NCBI GenBank assembly: GCA_030645535.1
Contig: JAUSNM010000105.1
Coordinates: 1 to 43,286 of the forward strand
Length of the DNA stretch: 43,286 nucleotides
Origin: Gallionella sp.
GTDB taxonomy: Bacteria; Pseudomonadota; Gammaproteobacteria; Burkholderiales; Gallionellaceae
Direction: 5' to 3'
Positions 16,499 to 26,881 of the stretch are shown one piece after another. A model generated the notes under the pieces. The model was not told the DNA's origin. It was given only the letters and a program-made list of their open reading frames with translations, and did not search any database. Made by a program: the position numbers and the translations under genes. Each line of letters starts with the position of its first letter. The first letter of the stretch is position 1.

Positions 16499-17863
16499 CG
16501 ATGAACTGAGTAGTTCGGCGCAACGCAGGCCGCTTTGTATCGCGCCTTCCAGCGTGGCGGGGTAATCGCCTTTTGTGTAATCGCCGGCCAGCAGCAAAGA
16601 GGGAAGCGGTGTCTGCTGGTCGGGGCGCCGCAAGTCGGGCGTGCACGCGAACGTGGCGCGCTTTTCCGCGATGACTTTATGCCATAAAGGTGTGTCGTTG
16701 ATGCCGAATTCTGCATGCAGCTCGGCGATCACCTTCAGCGCCAGTTCATTTTGTGACCAATCCTGATGCAAGCCTTCAGCGCTGATGACGCAGGCGATCA
16801 GGCCGTATTGACCCGCGATCTGCCCCTTGTCGAACAGCCATTGGCTGATGCGCTGATGCAGACCCAGCATCGGGTGCGGCAGCCTGACCTGTGACGGGTA
16901 TTGCAGGTACACGGTGTAGATCGGCTGATGCTGCAAGGCATCGATCTGCGCGACGACATCGGCGAGTGCCGGGATAGGGCGTAACAGTTTTGCAGCCGTT
17001 GTCGGCGGTATCGCGCAGATGACGTGGCTGTATGTCATGGCGATCCTCTGGCCTGACTCGGGACAGCCTTGATCCGTGGTGATTTCGATCCCTTGTTCAA
17101 CCGGGCGCAAGGATGCCGCGCCGCATGAGGTGAGAACCGTGCCGCCACGTTGCTCGATATAGTGTGCTGCGCGTTGCGGGAAAAGGGCTGTGAAGTCGAT
17201 GCGCGGGATCAGCATGTCGCTGTCCGCACGTTCTTGATTGAGCGCATCGCGCAGCACATTGAGCAGTACCTGGGCGGAAGCGATAGCAACGGGCGTGTTC
17301 AGCGCGGCGATACACAGCGGCTCCCAGAGTTTTTGCACCAGCGCAGGGCTTTGTCCGTGACGGGCGAGCAGCTCGGTGGCCGTCATGTCGCAGCCCTCTC
17401 CTCCAACCGGCTTCGTCCCCCTCGTTACGCTCTCCCCGCTTGTGGGGGAGGGGAGTTTGAAGTTCATCCGGCGCAATGTGAGCATGAAGCTCGCTGCGCT
17501 CAGGCGCTCAGCCCATGTCAGCCCCTGAGCGCGGAGCAGCGCGACTAACAGATGCAGCGGAGCGGGCAGGCGCGGCGCGCGCAATGCAAAATGGCCATGC
17601 AGATCGAGTTGCAGAGGCTGCCGCAAAAAATCCTGTTCGAGATTGCCGCCGACCTGTTCGATCATGCGCAGGGTCTGGTGATAACAGCCCAGCAGCAGAT
17701 GCTGACCGTTGTCCAGTTGCGTGTTTTGATGCGCGACGCCGCGCGCCCGTCCCCCCAGGTGTCTTGCGCTCTCAAACACCGTGACAGGAATGCCTTTTTC
17801 GGCAAGCGCGACGGCTGCCGCCATACCCGCATACCCGCCGCCGATGATGGCAGTGTTAATCAA
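16493..17863 (-). CDS. hpnE: Hydroxysqualene dehydroxylase HpnE (FAD-dependent)
   Basis: 456 residues starting with TTG at 17863. The N-terminal dinucleotide fold (I-I-G-G-G-Y-A-G-M-A-A-A, with F-E-S-A-R-H-L-G-G-R-A-R) binds FAD, and D-N-G-Q-H-L-L-L-G-C-Y is typical of HpnE. It carries out the last step from farnesyl diphosphate to squalene after HpnD and HpnC. At about residues 136-158 the protein contains a foreign-looking stretch (P-S-P-T-S-G-E-S-V-T-R-G-T-K-P) encoded by a G/C-rich palindromic repeat, inserted in frame. This makes the protein longer than usual. The C-terminal G-D-Y-T-K-G-D-Y-P-A-T-L-E-G-A is intact. The final codons and stop run into a heptamer array. Confidence 0.92.
   Translation of the reverse strand: MINTAIIGGGYAGMAAAVALAEKGIPVTVFESARHLGGRARGVAHQNTQLDNGQHLLLGCYHQTLRMIEQVGGNLEQDFLRQPLQLDLHGHFALRAPRLPAPLHLLVALLRAQGLTWAERLSAASFMLTLRRMNFKLPSPTSGESVTRGTKPVGGEGCDMTATELLARHGQSPALVQKLWEPLCIAALNTPVAIASAQVLLNVLRDALNQERADSDMLIPRIDFTALFPQRAAHYIEQRGGTVLTSCGAASLRPVEQGIEITTDQGCPESGQRIAMTYSHVICAIPPTTAAKLLRPIPALADVVAQIDALQHQPIYTVYLQYPSQVRLPHPMLGLHQRISQWLFDKGQIAGQYGLIACVISAEGLHQDWSQNELALKVIAELHAEFGINDTPLWHKVIAEKRATFACTPDLRRPDQQTPLPSLLLAGDYTKGDYPATLEGAIQSGLRCAELLSSSF
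17392..17457. repeat. G/C-rich palindromic repeat, copy 1, inside hpnE
   Basis: CTCTCCCCGCTTGTGGGGGA (17430-17449) with flanking CCCTCTCC and GGGGAG resembles the two other copies at 17896 and 21701. About 66 bp, a multiple of three, sits within the hpnE reading frame. Confidence 0.6.
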
Positions 17864-17895
17864 TTATTTTTTCCAGCAGAAAAAAATAACCATTG

Positions 17896-17940
17896 TTCCC
17901 TCGCCCGCTTGGGGGAGAGGGTTAGGGAGAGGGCTGTGAC
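17896..17940. repeat. G/C-rich palindromic repeat, copy 2
   Basis: CCCTCGCCCGCTTGGGGGAG followed by AGGGTTAGGGAGAGGG, between hpnD and hpnE. It is nearly the reverse complement of the copy at 21701-21750. It may form an mRNA hairpin between the two cistrons. Confidence 0.65.
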
Positions 17941-17945
17941 GCTCA

Positions 17946-18779
17946 TCAGTTTTTAATCCAGGTGGTCCAGGCCAGCCAGAGTTTGCGCAACGGGGTGAGC
18001 GAGACGCGCTCTTTGAGTACATGGCAGCCGGAGGCGACCACTTCATCCAGTGTTGCGCGGTAGATCGCTGCCATGATCAGCCCGGTGCGCTGGTTTTTAC
18101 GGTCGATGGCGGGCAACTGTGCCAGCGCCTGACCGTAGAAGCGCTGCGCGCGTTCAATCTGAAACGCCATCAGCTTCTGGAAATTCTCACTCTCAACACC
18201 GTTCAAAATATCCGCTGCCGTCACGTTGTATTGTTGCATCTCATCCATCGGCAGATAGATGCGGTTGCGCCGCGCATCTTCACCGACATCGCGGATGATG
18301 TTGGTGAGCTGAAAGGCCAGCCCCAGATCATGCGCATATTTGAGCGTCTGACGATCCTGATAGCCGAAAATTTCCACCGACAGCAGGCCAACCACTGAGG
18401 CGACGCGGTAGCAATACAGTTGCAGCGACTTGAAATCCTGATAGCGCGGCTGATTCAGATCCATCTCCATGCCGTCGATGATTTCCAGCAGAAGTTCCTG
18501 TGCCATGTTGAACTGCACAACGACGGGAACAAGTGCGAGGGCCACAGGGTGTTGTGGTTTCCCGCCGTAAATTTCCGCGACCTGGCCGCGCCACCATTGC
18601 AGCGTGGTGCGTGCCACTTGTTCATCCGAGCATTCGTCCACAACATCGTCCACTTCGCGGCAGAAGGCATACAGCGCGGTGATCGCACGGCGTTTTGCCG
18701 ATGGCAGGAACATGAAGCTGTAATAAAAGCTGGAGCCGCTGGCGGCGGCTTTATCTTGGCAGTATTGGTCTGGAGTCAT
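17946..18779 (-). CDS. hpnD: Presqualene diphosphate synthase HpnD
   Basis: 277 residues of the squalene/phytoene synthase fold. The first aspartate-rich motif is R-E-V-D-D-V-V-D-E and the second N-I-I-R-D-V-G-E-D-A. F-Y-Y-S-F-M-F-L-P-S-A-K-R-R is typical of HpnD. It condenses two farnesyl diphosphates into presqualene diphosphate. It starts three bases after the hpnC stop codon, so the two are surely co-transcribed. hpnE follows after a palindromic repeat. Confidence 0.93.
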   Translation of the reverse strand: MTPDQYCQDKAAASGSSFYYSFMFLPSAKRRAITALYAFCREVDDVVDECSDEQVARTTLQWWRGQVAEIYGGKPQHPVALALVPVVVQFNMAQELLLEIIDGMEMDLNQPRYQDFKSLQLYCYRVASVVGLLSVEIFGYQDRQTLKYAHDLGLAFQLTNIIRDVGEDARRNRIYLPMDEMQQYNVTAADILNGVESENFQKLMAFQIERAQRFYGQALAQLPAIDRKNQRTGLIMAAIYRATLDEVVASGCHVLKERVSLTPLRKLWLAWTTWIKN

Positions 18780-18782
18780 AAT

Positions 18783-19598
18783 TTAATAGGAGTAGGGCGC
18801 ACTTTTAATCAGCATGATAACCCAGTCGAACGGGCGCAACACCGGGCGGCGGCGGAACACGTCGTAATCGGCGGCTTCGATCTTGTCGAGTATGCGCAGG
18901 CCGCCGGCGATAATCATGCGCATTTCAAGGCCGATGCGCCCCGGCAGTACGCTGCCCAGCGGCGCGCCTTGCAGCATCAGTGCGCGTGTGCGATCCACCT
19001 GAAATTTCATCAGTTGTTGAAAGTTTTTATCGCAAATACCTTGTGCGATCTGCGCCTCAGACACGCCATATTGCTTCATTTCATCCAGCGGCAGGTAGAT
19101 GCGCTGTATCGCATAATCCTTTGCAACATCCTGCCAGAAATTGATCAGTTGCAAGCTGGTGCAAATCGCATCCGAATAGGCCAGATTGACCGGCGTAGCC
19201 TCTTGATACAGGTGCAGCAGCAGGCAGCCGACCGGATTAGCGGAACGACGACAGTAATAGAGCAATTCGGTGTAATTGTCGTAGCGCTTCGTCACCACGT
19301 CCTGCGAAAATGCATCGAGCAGATCGTAATGCGGCGGCAAGGGCAGGTCGTGCTGTCTGATTGTTGACGCCAGGTTCTGAAACAGCGGCGTGAGCGGTGT
19401 TTCATTTTTACCAATGCGACCCAGCTCATCCCGGAATGCAGCCAGTTGTTGAAGGCGTTGCTCGTCGGACAGATCGCCTTCGTCGGCGATGTCATCCGCA
19501 GCACGGGCGAAATGGTAAATCGCCGCCACCGGACGCCGGAGCCGTTTGGGCATCAGGATTGAGGCGACCGGGAAGTTCTCGTAATGGTTGACCGTCAT
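18783..19598 (-). CDS. hpnC: Hydroxysqualene synthase HpnC
   Basis: 271 residues, again squalene/phytoene synthase fold, starting with the HpnC-like H-Y-E-N-F-P-V-A-S. Aspartate motifs are A-R-A-A-D-D-I-A-D-E and N-F-W-Q-D-V-A-K-D. HpnC converts presqualene diphosphate to hydroxysqualene. The gene follows prmB by nine bases and precedes hpnD. The cyclase that would make hopanoids (shc) is not in the window. Confidence 0.93.
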   Translation of the reverse strand: MTVNHYENFPVASILMPKRLRRPVAAIYHFARAADDIADEGDLSDEQRLQQLAAFRDELGRIGKNETPLTPLFQNLASTIRQHDLPLPPHYDLLDAFSQDVVTKRYDNYTELLYYCRRSANPVGCLLLHLYQEATPVNLAYSDAICTSLQLINFWQDVAKDYAIQRIYLPLDEMKQYGVSEAQIAQGICDKNFQQLMKFQVDRTRALMLQGAPLGSVLPGRIGLEMRMIIAGGLRILDKIEAADYDVFRRRPVLRPFDWVIMLIKSAPYSY

Positions 19599-19607
19599 AT
19601 CGCCACG

Positions 19608-21652
<2,045 letters not shown>

Positions 21653-21700
21653 TTAACGGGCATGACAATATCGTCACACTCAATAGTCAAACATGCCATG

Positions 21701-21750
21701 CCCGTTTCCCTCTCCCCGCCCTCTCCCGCAAGCGGGCGAGGGGGGCAAGG
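21701..21750. repeat. G/C-rich palindromic repeat, copy 3
   Basis: CCCTCTCCCGCAAGCGGGCG with flanking CCGTTTCCCTCTCC and AGGGGGG, between yffB and dapE. The reverse complement matches copy 2 at 17896 almost base for base over about 30 bases. Confidence 0.65.
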
Positions 21751-21766
21751 ATTCGTTGCACGACTT

Positions 21767-22117
21767 TTATAATAATAATTCTGCATAAGCTGCCATATCG
21801 AAGCCGACATACAGCAACTTGCCATCTTGTTCCAGTATCGGGCGTTTGATGACGCTGGTTTTGTCTGTCATTAAATCCAGCGCGGAAGCCTCATCTTTAA
21901 CTCCCAGCTTTTGTTCGTCCGTCAGTCCGCGCCAGGTCAGGCCTTTGCGGTTGATCAGATCGCTTTGGTCGCGTTGTTGCAGCCAGTTTGTCGCGGTTTT
22001 TGTATCCAGACCGCATTTCTTGAAGTCATGAAATTCAACCGCAATGCCATGTTGCGCGAGCCAGTCACGCGCCTTTTTAACCGTGTTGCAATTATTAATG
22101 CCGTACAGTTTTATCAA
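21767..22117 (-). CDS. yffB: ArsC/Spx-family thiol reductase-like protein (YffB)
   Basis: 116 residues. The thioredoxin-like fold starts M-I-K-L-Y-G-I-N-N-C-N-T-V-K-K-A with one active-site cysteine (C10), followed by F-H-D-F-K-K-C-G. The late R-P-I-L motif is typical of the ArsC/Spx group. Its neighbour dapE is the same as for E. coli yffB, supporting the name. Its substrate is uncertain; arsenate reduction should not be assumed. It overlaps pilU by four bases. Confidence 0.88.
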   Translation of the reverse strand: MIKLYGINNCNTVKKARDWLAQHGIAVEFHDFKKCGLDTKTATNWLQQRDQSDLINRKGLTWRGLTDEQKLGVKDEASALDLMTDKTSVIKRPILEQDGKLLYVGFDMAAYAELLL

Positions 22118-23280
22118 GATACGTCCAGGTCGAGTTTGATGCCGCTGAAGTCGGATTGCGGCGATGTGGTTTTGCTTGTTACCGGGTTGGGCGAATAAGA
22201 AGGCGTCGTCATGGTGTTAGTACGCTCCGAATAATCAATCAGGGCGGACAGATTGCTGGCCGAATCGGCGTTGCGCATGGCTTCTTCTTTGCTGATGACG
22301 CCGGTTTTAAACAGCCTGTACAGGGCTTGTTCAAAGGTTTGTGAACCGGCAGACACGCTTTTGTCGATCGCCTCGTGGATCTTTTCAATTTCGTCGTTCT
22401 TGATCATGTCTGCGATCAATGTGGTGTTCAGCAGTACTTCCACCGCAGGCACCTGTTTGCCCTGTATGTTGCGCACCAGGCGTTGGGATACCACCGCGCG
22501 TAAACACATGGAAAGGTCGGACAAAACGCTTTGACGTGAGTCGTAGGGGAAGAAATTGACGATGCGATTGAGCGCATGGTAGCTGTTGTTGGCGTGCAGC
22601 GTAGTCAGGCACAAGTGCCCGGTTTGCGCAAAAATAAGCGCGTGCTTCAATGTTTCGCGGTCACGTACTTCACCTATCATCAACACATCGGGTGCTTCAC
22701 GCATGCCGCACGACAGGGCGTTTTCGTAATTGAGTGTGTCAGTACCGATTTCACGCTGGTTTACGATGGACTTGTCATGCTTGAAGATGTATTCGATGGG
22801 GTCTTCGATGGTCAGAATATGCCCGGTCTGTGTGCTGCTGCGATGATCGATCATCGCGGCCAGCGTGGTGGATTTTCCTGAGCCGGTAGCCCCGACCACC
22901 AGCACCAGACCACGCTTTTCCATGATTAACGACTTGAGCACAGCTGGCAGACGTAATTCGTCCATGTCGCTGATTTTGCCTCTGATATAGCGGATGACGA
23001 TCGCTATGTCGCCGCGCTGACGGAAGATGTTGACGCGGAAATTGCCCAGGCCATCTTCACGGTAGGAGAAGTTCATCTCCATGCTGGATTCGAAATCCAT
23101 GATCTGCTTTGACGACATCATCTCGTAGGCGATCCGCTTGATGATATCTGCGCTCAGAATCTGTGAATTGACCGGCATGGCGATGCCGTCAATCTTGACG
23201 TTGACCGGCGCGCCGACGGAGAAAAACAAGTCGGAGGCTTGCTTGTCGGCCGCCAGCTTCAGCAAGGGTGTGACGATCAT
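22114..23280 (-). CDS. pilU: Type IV pilus retraction ATPase, PilU type
   Basis: 388 residues. An N-terminal PAS-like domain (about 1-100) and a RecA-like ATPase with Walker A G-A-T-G-S-G-K-S-T, Asp box, Walker B-like G-E-V-R-D and His box. M-R-E-A-P-D-V-L-M-I-G-E-V-R-D-R-E-T fits the PilT/PilU family. The N-terminal D-L-F-F-S and the long serine/threonine-rich tail (about 345-388) favour PilU over PilT. It powers pilus retraction alongside PilT, which is not in this window. AGGAG lies seven bases before the ATG. Its place amid dap genes is unusual, since pilT and pilU are normally neighbours. Confidence 0.87.
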   Translation of the reverse strand: MIVTPLLKLAADKQASDLFFSVGAPVNVKIDGIAMPVNSQILSADIIKRIAYEMMSSKQIMDFESSMEMNFSYREDGLGNFRVNIFRQRGDIAIVIRYIRGKISDMDELRLPAVLKSLIMEKRGLVLVVGATGSGKSTTLAAMIDHRSSTQTGHILTIEDPIEYIFKHDKSIVNQREIGTDTLNYENALSCGMREAPDVLMIGEVRDRETLKHALIFAQTGHLCLTTLHANNSYHALNRIVNFFPYDSRQSVLSDLSMCLRAVVSQRLVRNIQGKQVPAVEVLLNTTLIADMIKNDEIEKIHEAIDKSVSAGSQTFEQALYRLFKTGVISKEEAMRNADSASNLSALIDYSERTNTMTTPSYSPNPVTSKTTSPQSDFSGIKLDLDVS

Positions 23281-23302
23281 CGTGAGCTCCTTTAAAGCAG
23301 TT

Positions 23303-23391
23303 GTTAGTCGTTAGTCGCTAGCTATTAGTTGTAGTCGTCCGCTGCGCGGCACGCTATAACTAACGTCTGGCTACTAGCGTCTAGCGTCAGT
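23303..23391. repeat. Heptamer array with two arms between pilU and dapD
   Basis: Left arm units: GTTAGTC twice (23303-23316), GCTAGCT, ATTAGTT, GTAGTCG. Right arm units: CTATAAC, TAACGTC, TGGCTAC, TAGCGTC twice (23354-23388). The middle contains GTCCGCTGCGCGGC (23336-23350), whose reverse complement recurs at about 24331-24344 on the other side of dapD. The arms are of opposite sense. Confidence 0.65.
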
Positions 23392-23395
23392 TTTT

Positions 23396-24217
23396 TTAAA
23401 TGCCTCTGAGCAATTCGTTGATGCCGACTTTTGACAGGGTCTTGGCATCGACTTTCTTTACAATCACCGCGCAGTAAAGACTGTATTTGCCGTCCGGGGA
23501 GGGCAGGCTGCCACTGACGACCACCGATCCTGCGGGTACGCGACCATAGGTGACGGTGCCGGTTTCACGATCGTAAATCTTGGTGCTCTGGCCGATGAAC
23601 ACGCCCATTGAGATAACGACGTTGTCTTCCAGAATCACGCCTTCGACGATTTCCGAACGTGCTCCGACAAAGCAATTGTCGCCGATGATGGTCGGGTTGG
23701 CTTGCACGGGTTCCAGCACACCGCCGATACCGACGCCGCCGGAGAGGTGCACGTTTTTGCCGATCTGCGCACAGGAACCGACGGTCGCCCAGGTGTCTAC
23801 CATGGTGCCTTCATCCACATAGGCGCCGATGTTTACATAAGAGGGCATCAATACCACGTTTTTGGCGATATATGCGCCTTTACGCGCGGCAGCAGGCGGC
23901 ACAACACGGAAACCGCCTTCGCGGAAATCGCGGCTGTTGTAATCGGCGAATTTGGATGGCACCTTGTCGTAATAATTGGTGAAGCCGCCCTTGATGAAGG
24001 CGTTGTCTTCCAGACGGAATGACAGCAGCACGGCTTTTTTCAGCCATTGGTGTGTGAACCATTCGCCATCGATTTTTTCAGCTACGCGCAGTGTGCCATT
24101 GTCCAGTTGGGTGATGACGGCATCAACCGCTTCTTTCAGTTGCGCATCCGCATTGCGCGGGGTGATTTCGGCGCGACGTTCAAAAGCGGTTTCGATGATT
24201 TTCTGTAATTGATCCAT
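23396..24217 (-). CDS. dapD: Tetrahydrodipicolinate N-succinyltransferase
   Basis: 273 residues. A left-handed beta-helix transferase with an N-terminal helical domain and the hexapeptide stretch [33 protein letters not shown]. It transfers succinyl from succinyl-CoA onto tetrahydrodipicolinate, the first step of the succinylase branch. Repeat arrays flank it closely on both sides (stop codon five bases from one array, start about 20 from the other). Confidence 0.96.
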   Translation of the reverse strand: MDQLQKIIETAFERRAEITPRNADAQLKEAVDAVITQLDNGTLRVAEKIDGEWFTHQWLKKAVLLSFRLEDNAFIKGGFTNYYDKVPSKFADYNSRDFREGGFRVVPPAAARKGAYIAKNVVLMPSYVNIGAYVDEGTMVDTWATVGSCAQIGKNVHLSGGVGIGGVLEPVQANPTIIGDNCFVGARSEIVEGVILEDNVVISMGVFIGQSTKIYDRETGTVTYGRVPAGSVVVSGSLPSPDGKYSLYCAVIVKKVDAKTLSKVGINELLRGI

Positions 24218-24244
24218 GTGAGTTCCTAATAAATTAAAAGTTGG

Positions 24245-24379
24245 TAGTCGTTAGACGTTAGTCGCTAGTTAAAGCCGCAAGGGTATTCCCACAAAACATG
24301 TCGCACAAATGCTCGTGTTTTTGAATGAAAGCCGCGCAGCGGACAAAACAAACTAGAAGCTAACGACTAGAGACTAGAA
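24245..24379. repeat. Composite repeat between dapD and dapC: heptamer arms around the shared core
   Basis: Left arm: TAGTCGT, TAGACGT, TAGTCGC, TAGTTAA (24245-24272). Right arm: ACTAGAA, GCTAACG, ACTAGAG, ACTAGAA (24352-24379). The arms are inverted. The core between (24273-24345) is copy 2 of the core seen at 6447-6520, with GCCGCAAGGGTATTCCCACA and GTTTTTGAATGAAAG. The right arm supplies the last codons and the stop codon of dapC. Confidence 0.65.
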
Positions 24380-25566
24380 GCGAGCTGTCTGCAGAATTTA
24401 GCGATTCGTTGTGCTGCTTCCACGGTTTCATCAACGCTGGCGACCAGCGCCAGACGTACGAAATTCTCTCCGGGGTTGATGCCTTGCGCGCTGCGTGCCA
24501 GGAAACTGCCCGGCAATACCGTCACATTATAATCGCGATACAGGGCCTGCGCGAAGGCGGTATCGCTAATTGGCGTGCGTATCCACAGATAAAAAGCGGC
24601 ATCCGGCTGAGATACGGGTAACACGTCCTTGAGTATTTCCACCACGCGGGCGAACTTCTCAGTGTACAGGCGGCGATTTTCTGCGACATGCGCTTCGTCA
24701 TTCCAGGCGGCGATACTGGCGGCCTGGATCACCGGATTCATCGCCGATCCGTGGTAAGTGCGGTACAGCGCGAATTTTTCGATCACACGGGCGTCACCCG
24801 CGACAAAGCCGGAGCGCATCCCCGGCACGTTCGAACGCTTAGACAGGCTGGAAAACACCACCAGATTCCGGTAGTCGCTACGCCCCAGTTGTTGTGCGGC
24901 TTCCATGGCGCCCAGGGGCGGGGTGTCCGCGTATATTTCCGAATAACACTCGTCCGAGGCGATCACAAAACCGTAGCGGTCGGACATCTCGAACAGGGTT
25001 TTCCATTCAGTCAGCGGCATCACATGTCCGGTCGGGTTGCCCGGTGAACAGACATAAATCAGCTGGGTGCGTTGCCAGACTGCTTCGGGCAACTGGGAGA
25101 AATTCAGCGCGTAGTCGTCTTCGGGCAACGTGTTCAGAAAGCAGGGTGTTGCACCGGCCAGAAATGCTGCGCCTTCATAAATCTGGTAGAACGGATTTGG
25201 GCAAACCACGACAGGATCTGGTTTGCTGCGATCGATGACCGTTTGCGCGAAAGCGAACAAGGCCTCGCGGCTGCCGTTCACCGGTAATACCTGGGTTTTG
25301 AAATCAGGCGCAGGGATACAGTAGCGCCGCGACAGCCAATCGGCTATTGTGCTGCGCAGCGCGTCGGAGCCTGCGGTCGTGGGGTAGCTGGCCAGGCCAT
25401 CGAGGTTGTCGGTCAGTGCCTCCTTGATGAATTGCGGCGTGGTGTGCTTCGGCTCACCTATTGACAAGCTGATCGCTGAAAAGTCCTTGTTCGGCGTGAC
25501 CGCGCGGAACAATGCGGCGAGTTTCTGGAACGGGTAGGGTTGCAAACGATTGAGATCTGGATTCAT
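24367..25566 (-). CDS. dapC: N-succinyldiaminopimelate aminotransferase
   Basis: 399 residues of the class I PLP aminotransferase fold. The start L-Q-P-Y-P-F-Q-K-L and S-I-G-E-P-K-H are DapC-like. The PLP lysine is in S-S-L-S-K-R-S-N-V-P-G-M-R-S-G, and S-P-G-N-P-T-G-H is the usual substrate loop. It converts N-succinyl-2-amino-6-oxopimelate to the amine, the second step of the branch. It heads the minus-strand dap run, divergent from the EamA gene. The final codons (S-S-L-stop) are encoded by a heptamer arm. Confidence 0.93.
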   Translation of the reverse strand: MNPDLNRLQPYPFQKLAALFRAVTPNKDFSAISLSIGEPKHTTPQFIKEALTDNLDGLASYPTTAGSDALRSTIADWLSRRYCIPAPDFKTQVLPVNGSREALFAFAQTVIDRSKPDPVVVCPNPFYQIYEGAAFLAGATPCFLNTLPEDDYALNFSQLPEAVWQRTQLIYVCSPGNPTGHVMPLTEWKTLFEMSDRYGFVIASDECYSEIYADTPPLGAMEAAQQLGRSDYRNLVVFSSLSKRSNVPGMRSGFVAGDARVIEKFALYRTYHGSAMNPVIQAASIAAWNDEAHVAENRRLYTEKFARVVEILKDVLPVSQPDAAFYLWIRTPISDTAFAQALYRDYNVTVLPGSFLARSAQGINPGENFVRLALVASVDETVEAAQRIAKFCRQLASSL

Positions 25567-25616
25567 TAACAGTTTTAGCAGCGTCGAAAGTGGCGGGTAT
25601 TATAAAGGGCGGACAG

Positions 25617-26513
25617 GTGTCATCAAAACAAAATGTAATGCCGATCGCAGGAATTTTAAGCGGTGCGCTGGTTTGGGGTTTAATCTGGTATCCCTACCGC
25701 GTGTTGCAGACTGCTGGTATATCCGGTCCTATGGGGACGATGATTACTTATTCGCTGGCGATGCTGCTGGGTGCATTCATGTTGCCGCGCGCGTGGCGCG
25801 AGTTTTCTTCTGCGGGTTGGTGGACCTTATTGCTGTTGTTCAGTGCGGGCTGGGCCAATTTCGGCTATGTGCTGGCGATGCTGCACGGCGAGGTGATGCG
25901 CGTGCTGCTGTTGTTCTATCTGGCACCGGTCTGGACCATCCTGTTTTCCTACTGGCTGCTCGGTGAACGCCTGAATCGCTACGGATATCTGGTCATCGCC
26001 TTGTCGCTTGGCGGTGCATTCATCATGCTGTGGGAACCTGCACTCGGCATGCCGTTCCCGCAAAACAGCTCCGAGTGGACAGGCATGTCGGCAGGTCTTG
26101 GTTTTGCGCTGTCCAACGTGGTGTCGCGGCGCGCAACTTGCCTTAGCGTAGAAACAAAAACATTCAGCATCTGGCTGGGTACGGCGTTGCTGACCGCTCC
26201 GTTGTTATGCTGGCAAGGCGGCGTGTCGCTTCAGGGAATCGGCACGCAAGCCTGGCTGATACTGGGGCTGCTCAGCATCGCGCTGTGCGCGGTCAGTTTT
26301 GCGGTGCAATACGGTGTCACCCACATGCCGGCAAACCGCGCCATGTTATTGTTTCTATTCGAATTGGTTATTGCCGCGATTGCTTCCTATTTTCTGGCAG
26401 GAGAGGCAATGAAATTGCGCGACTGGATAGGGGCCGCGCTGATCGTATCCGCCAGCCTGCTGTCCGGGCGGCTATATGCAGAACCCAAGATAAAAGTGAT
26501 TTCCACGAATTGA
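25617..26513 (+). CDS. EamA/DMT-family transporter
   Basis: 298 residues if started at the GTG at 25617, which has AAGGG eight bases upstream. GTG 25590 and ATG 25638 are alternatives in the same frame. Ten hydrophobic segments in two EamA repeats are visible, the first closing with Y-W-L-L-G-E-R-L-N-R-Y and the second with Y-F-L-A-G-E-A-M-K-L-R-D. Such permeases export amino acids or metabolites. The likeness is to the YddG-type group, but the substrate cannot be read from sequence. It is a single gene followed by a repeat region. Confidence 0.85.
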   Translation: MSSKQNVMPIAGILSGALVWGLIWYPYRVLQTAGISGPMGTMITYSLAMLLGAFMLPRAWREFSSAGWWTLLLLFSAGWANFGYVLAMLHGEVMRVLLLFYLAPVWTILFSYWLLGERLNRYGYLVIALSLGGAFIMLWEPALGMPFPQNSSEWTGMSAGLGFALSNVVSRRATCLSVETKTFSIWLGTALLTAPLLCWQGGVSLQGIGTQAWLILGLLSIALCAVSFAVQYGVTHMPANRAMLLFLFELVIAAIASYFLAGEAMKLRDWIGAALIVSASLLSGRLYAEPKIKVISTN

Positions 26514-26881
26514 TTCTTGCAGGGATATTACTCAGGGGCAATAATTCGCAAAGACTAAACAACAAAAACTTTTGTCCACGAAAAATACGAAACTTACGAA
26601 ATGGTTGGCGCAGTGTATTTTCTGATACTTCTTGTTTGAGGCTGTGAACAGCAGTTTGACGGGTTGTAAATTTATTTTGTGTTTTTGCGAGTTATGCGAG
26701 TTGATGCACTTGTGCATCATCCCTGCTAAAACCGATTCGCCCATGGCGACTAGCACCACAGGTGCGCAGGACAGCCGAAGGTTGGTCCCGAGCGTTTGTG
26801 AGGGATGCTGCAGAGCAGCACATATACCTGCTAGAACTATTTCGTGGCTTTCGTGGACATGTATTTGTGTTTTTATCCCGG
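26514..26881. repeat. Gene-free stretch holding inverted CACGAAA-type arms and hairpins
   Basis: No credible gene in 368 bp. The left arm (26571-26606) contains TTGTCCACGAAAAATACG. The right arm (26836-26874) reads as its inverse (TGTCCACGAAAGCCACG on the minus strand), so they flank about 230 bp. Three small perfect hairpins lie between: GATGCAC TT GTGCATC (26702-26717), GCACC ACA GGTGC (26753-26765) and GTGCTGC TCT GCAGCAT (minus, about 26805-26821). The repeat arms are a third sequence type with short periodic units (CACGAAA). The short frames here are not supported. Confidence 0.5.
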
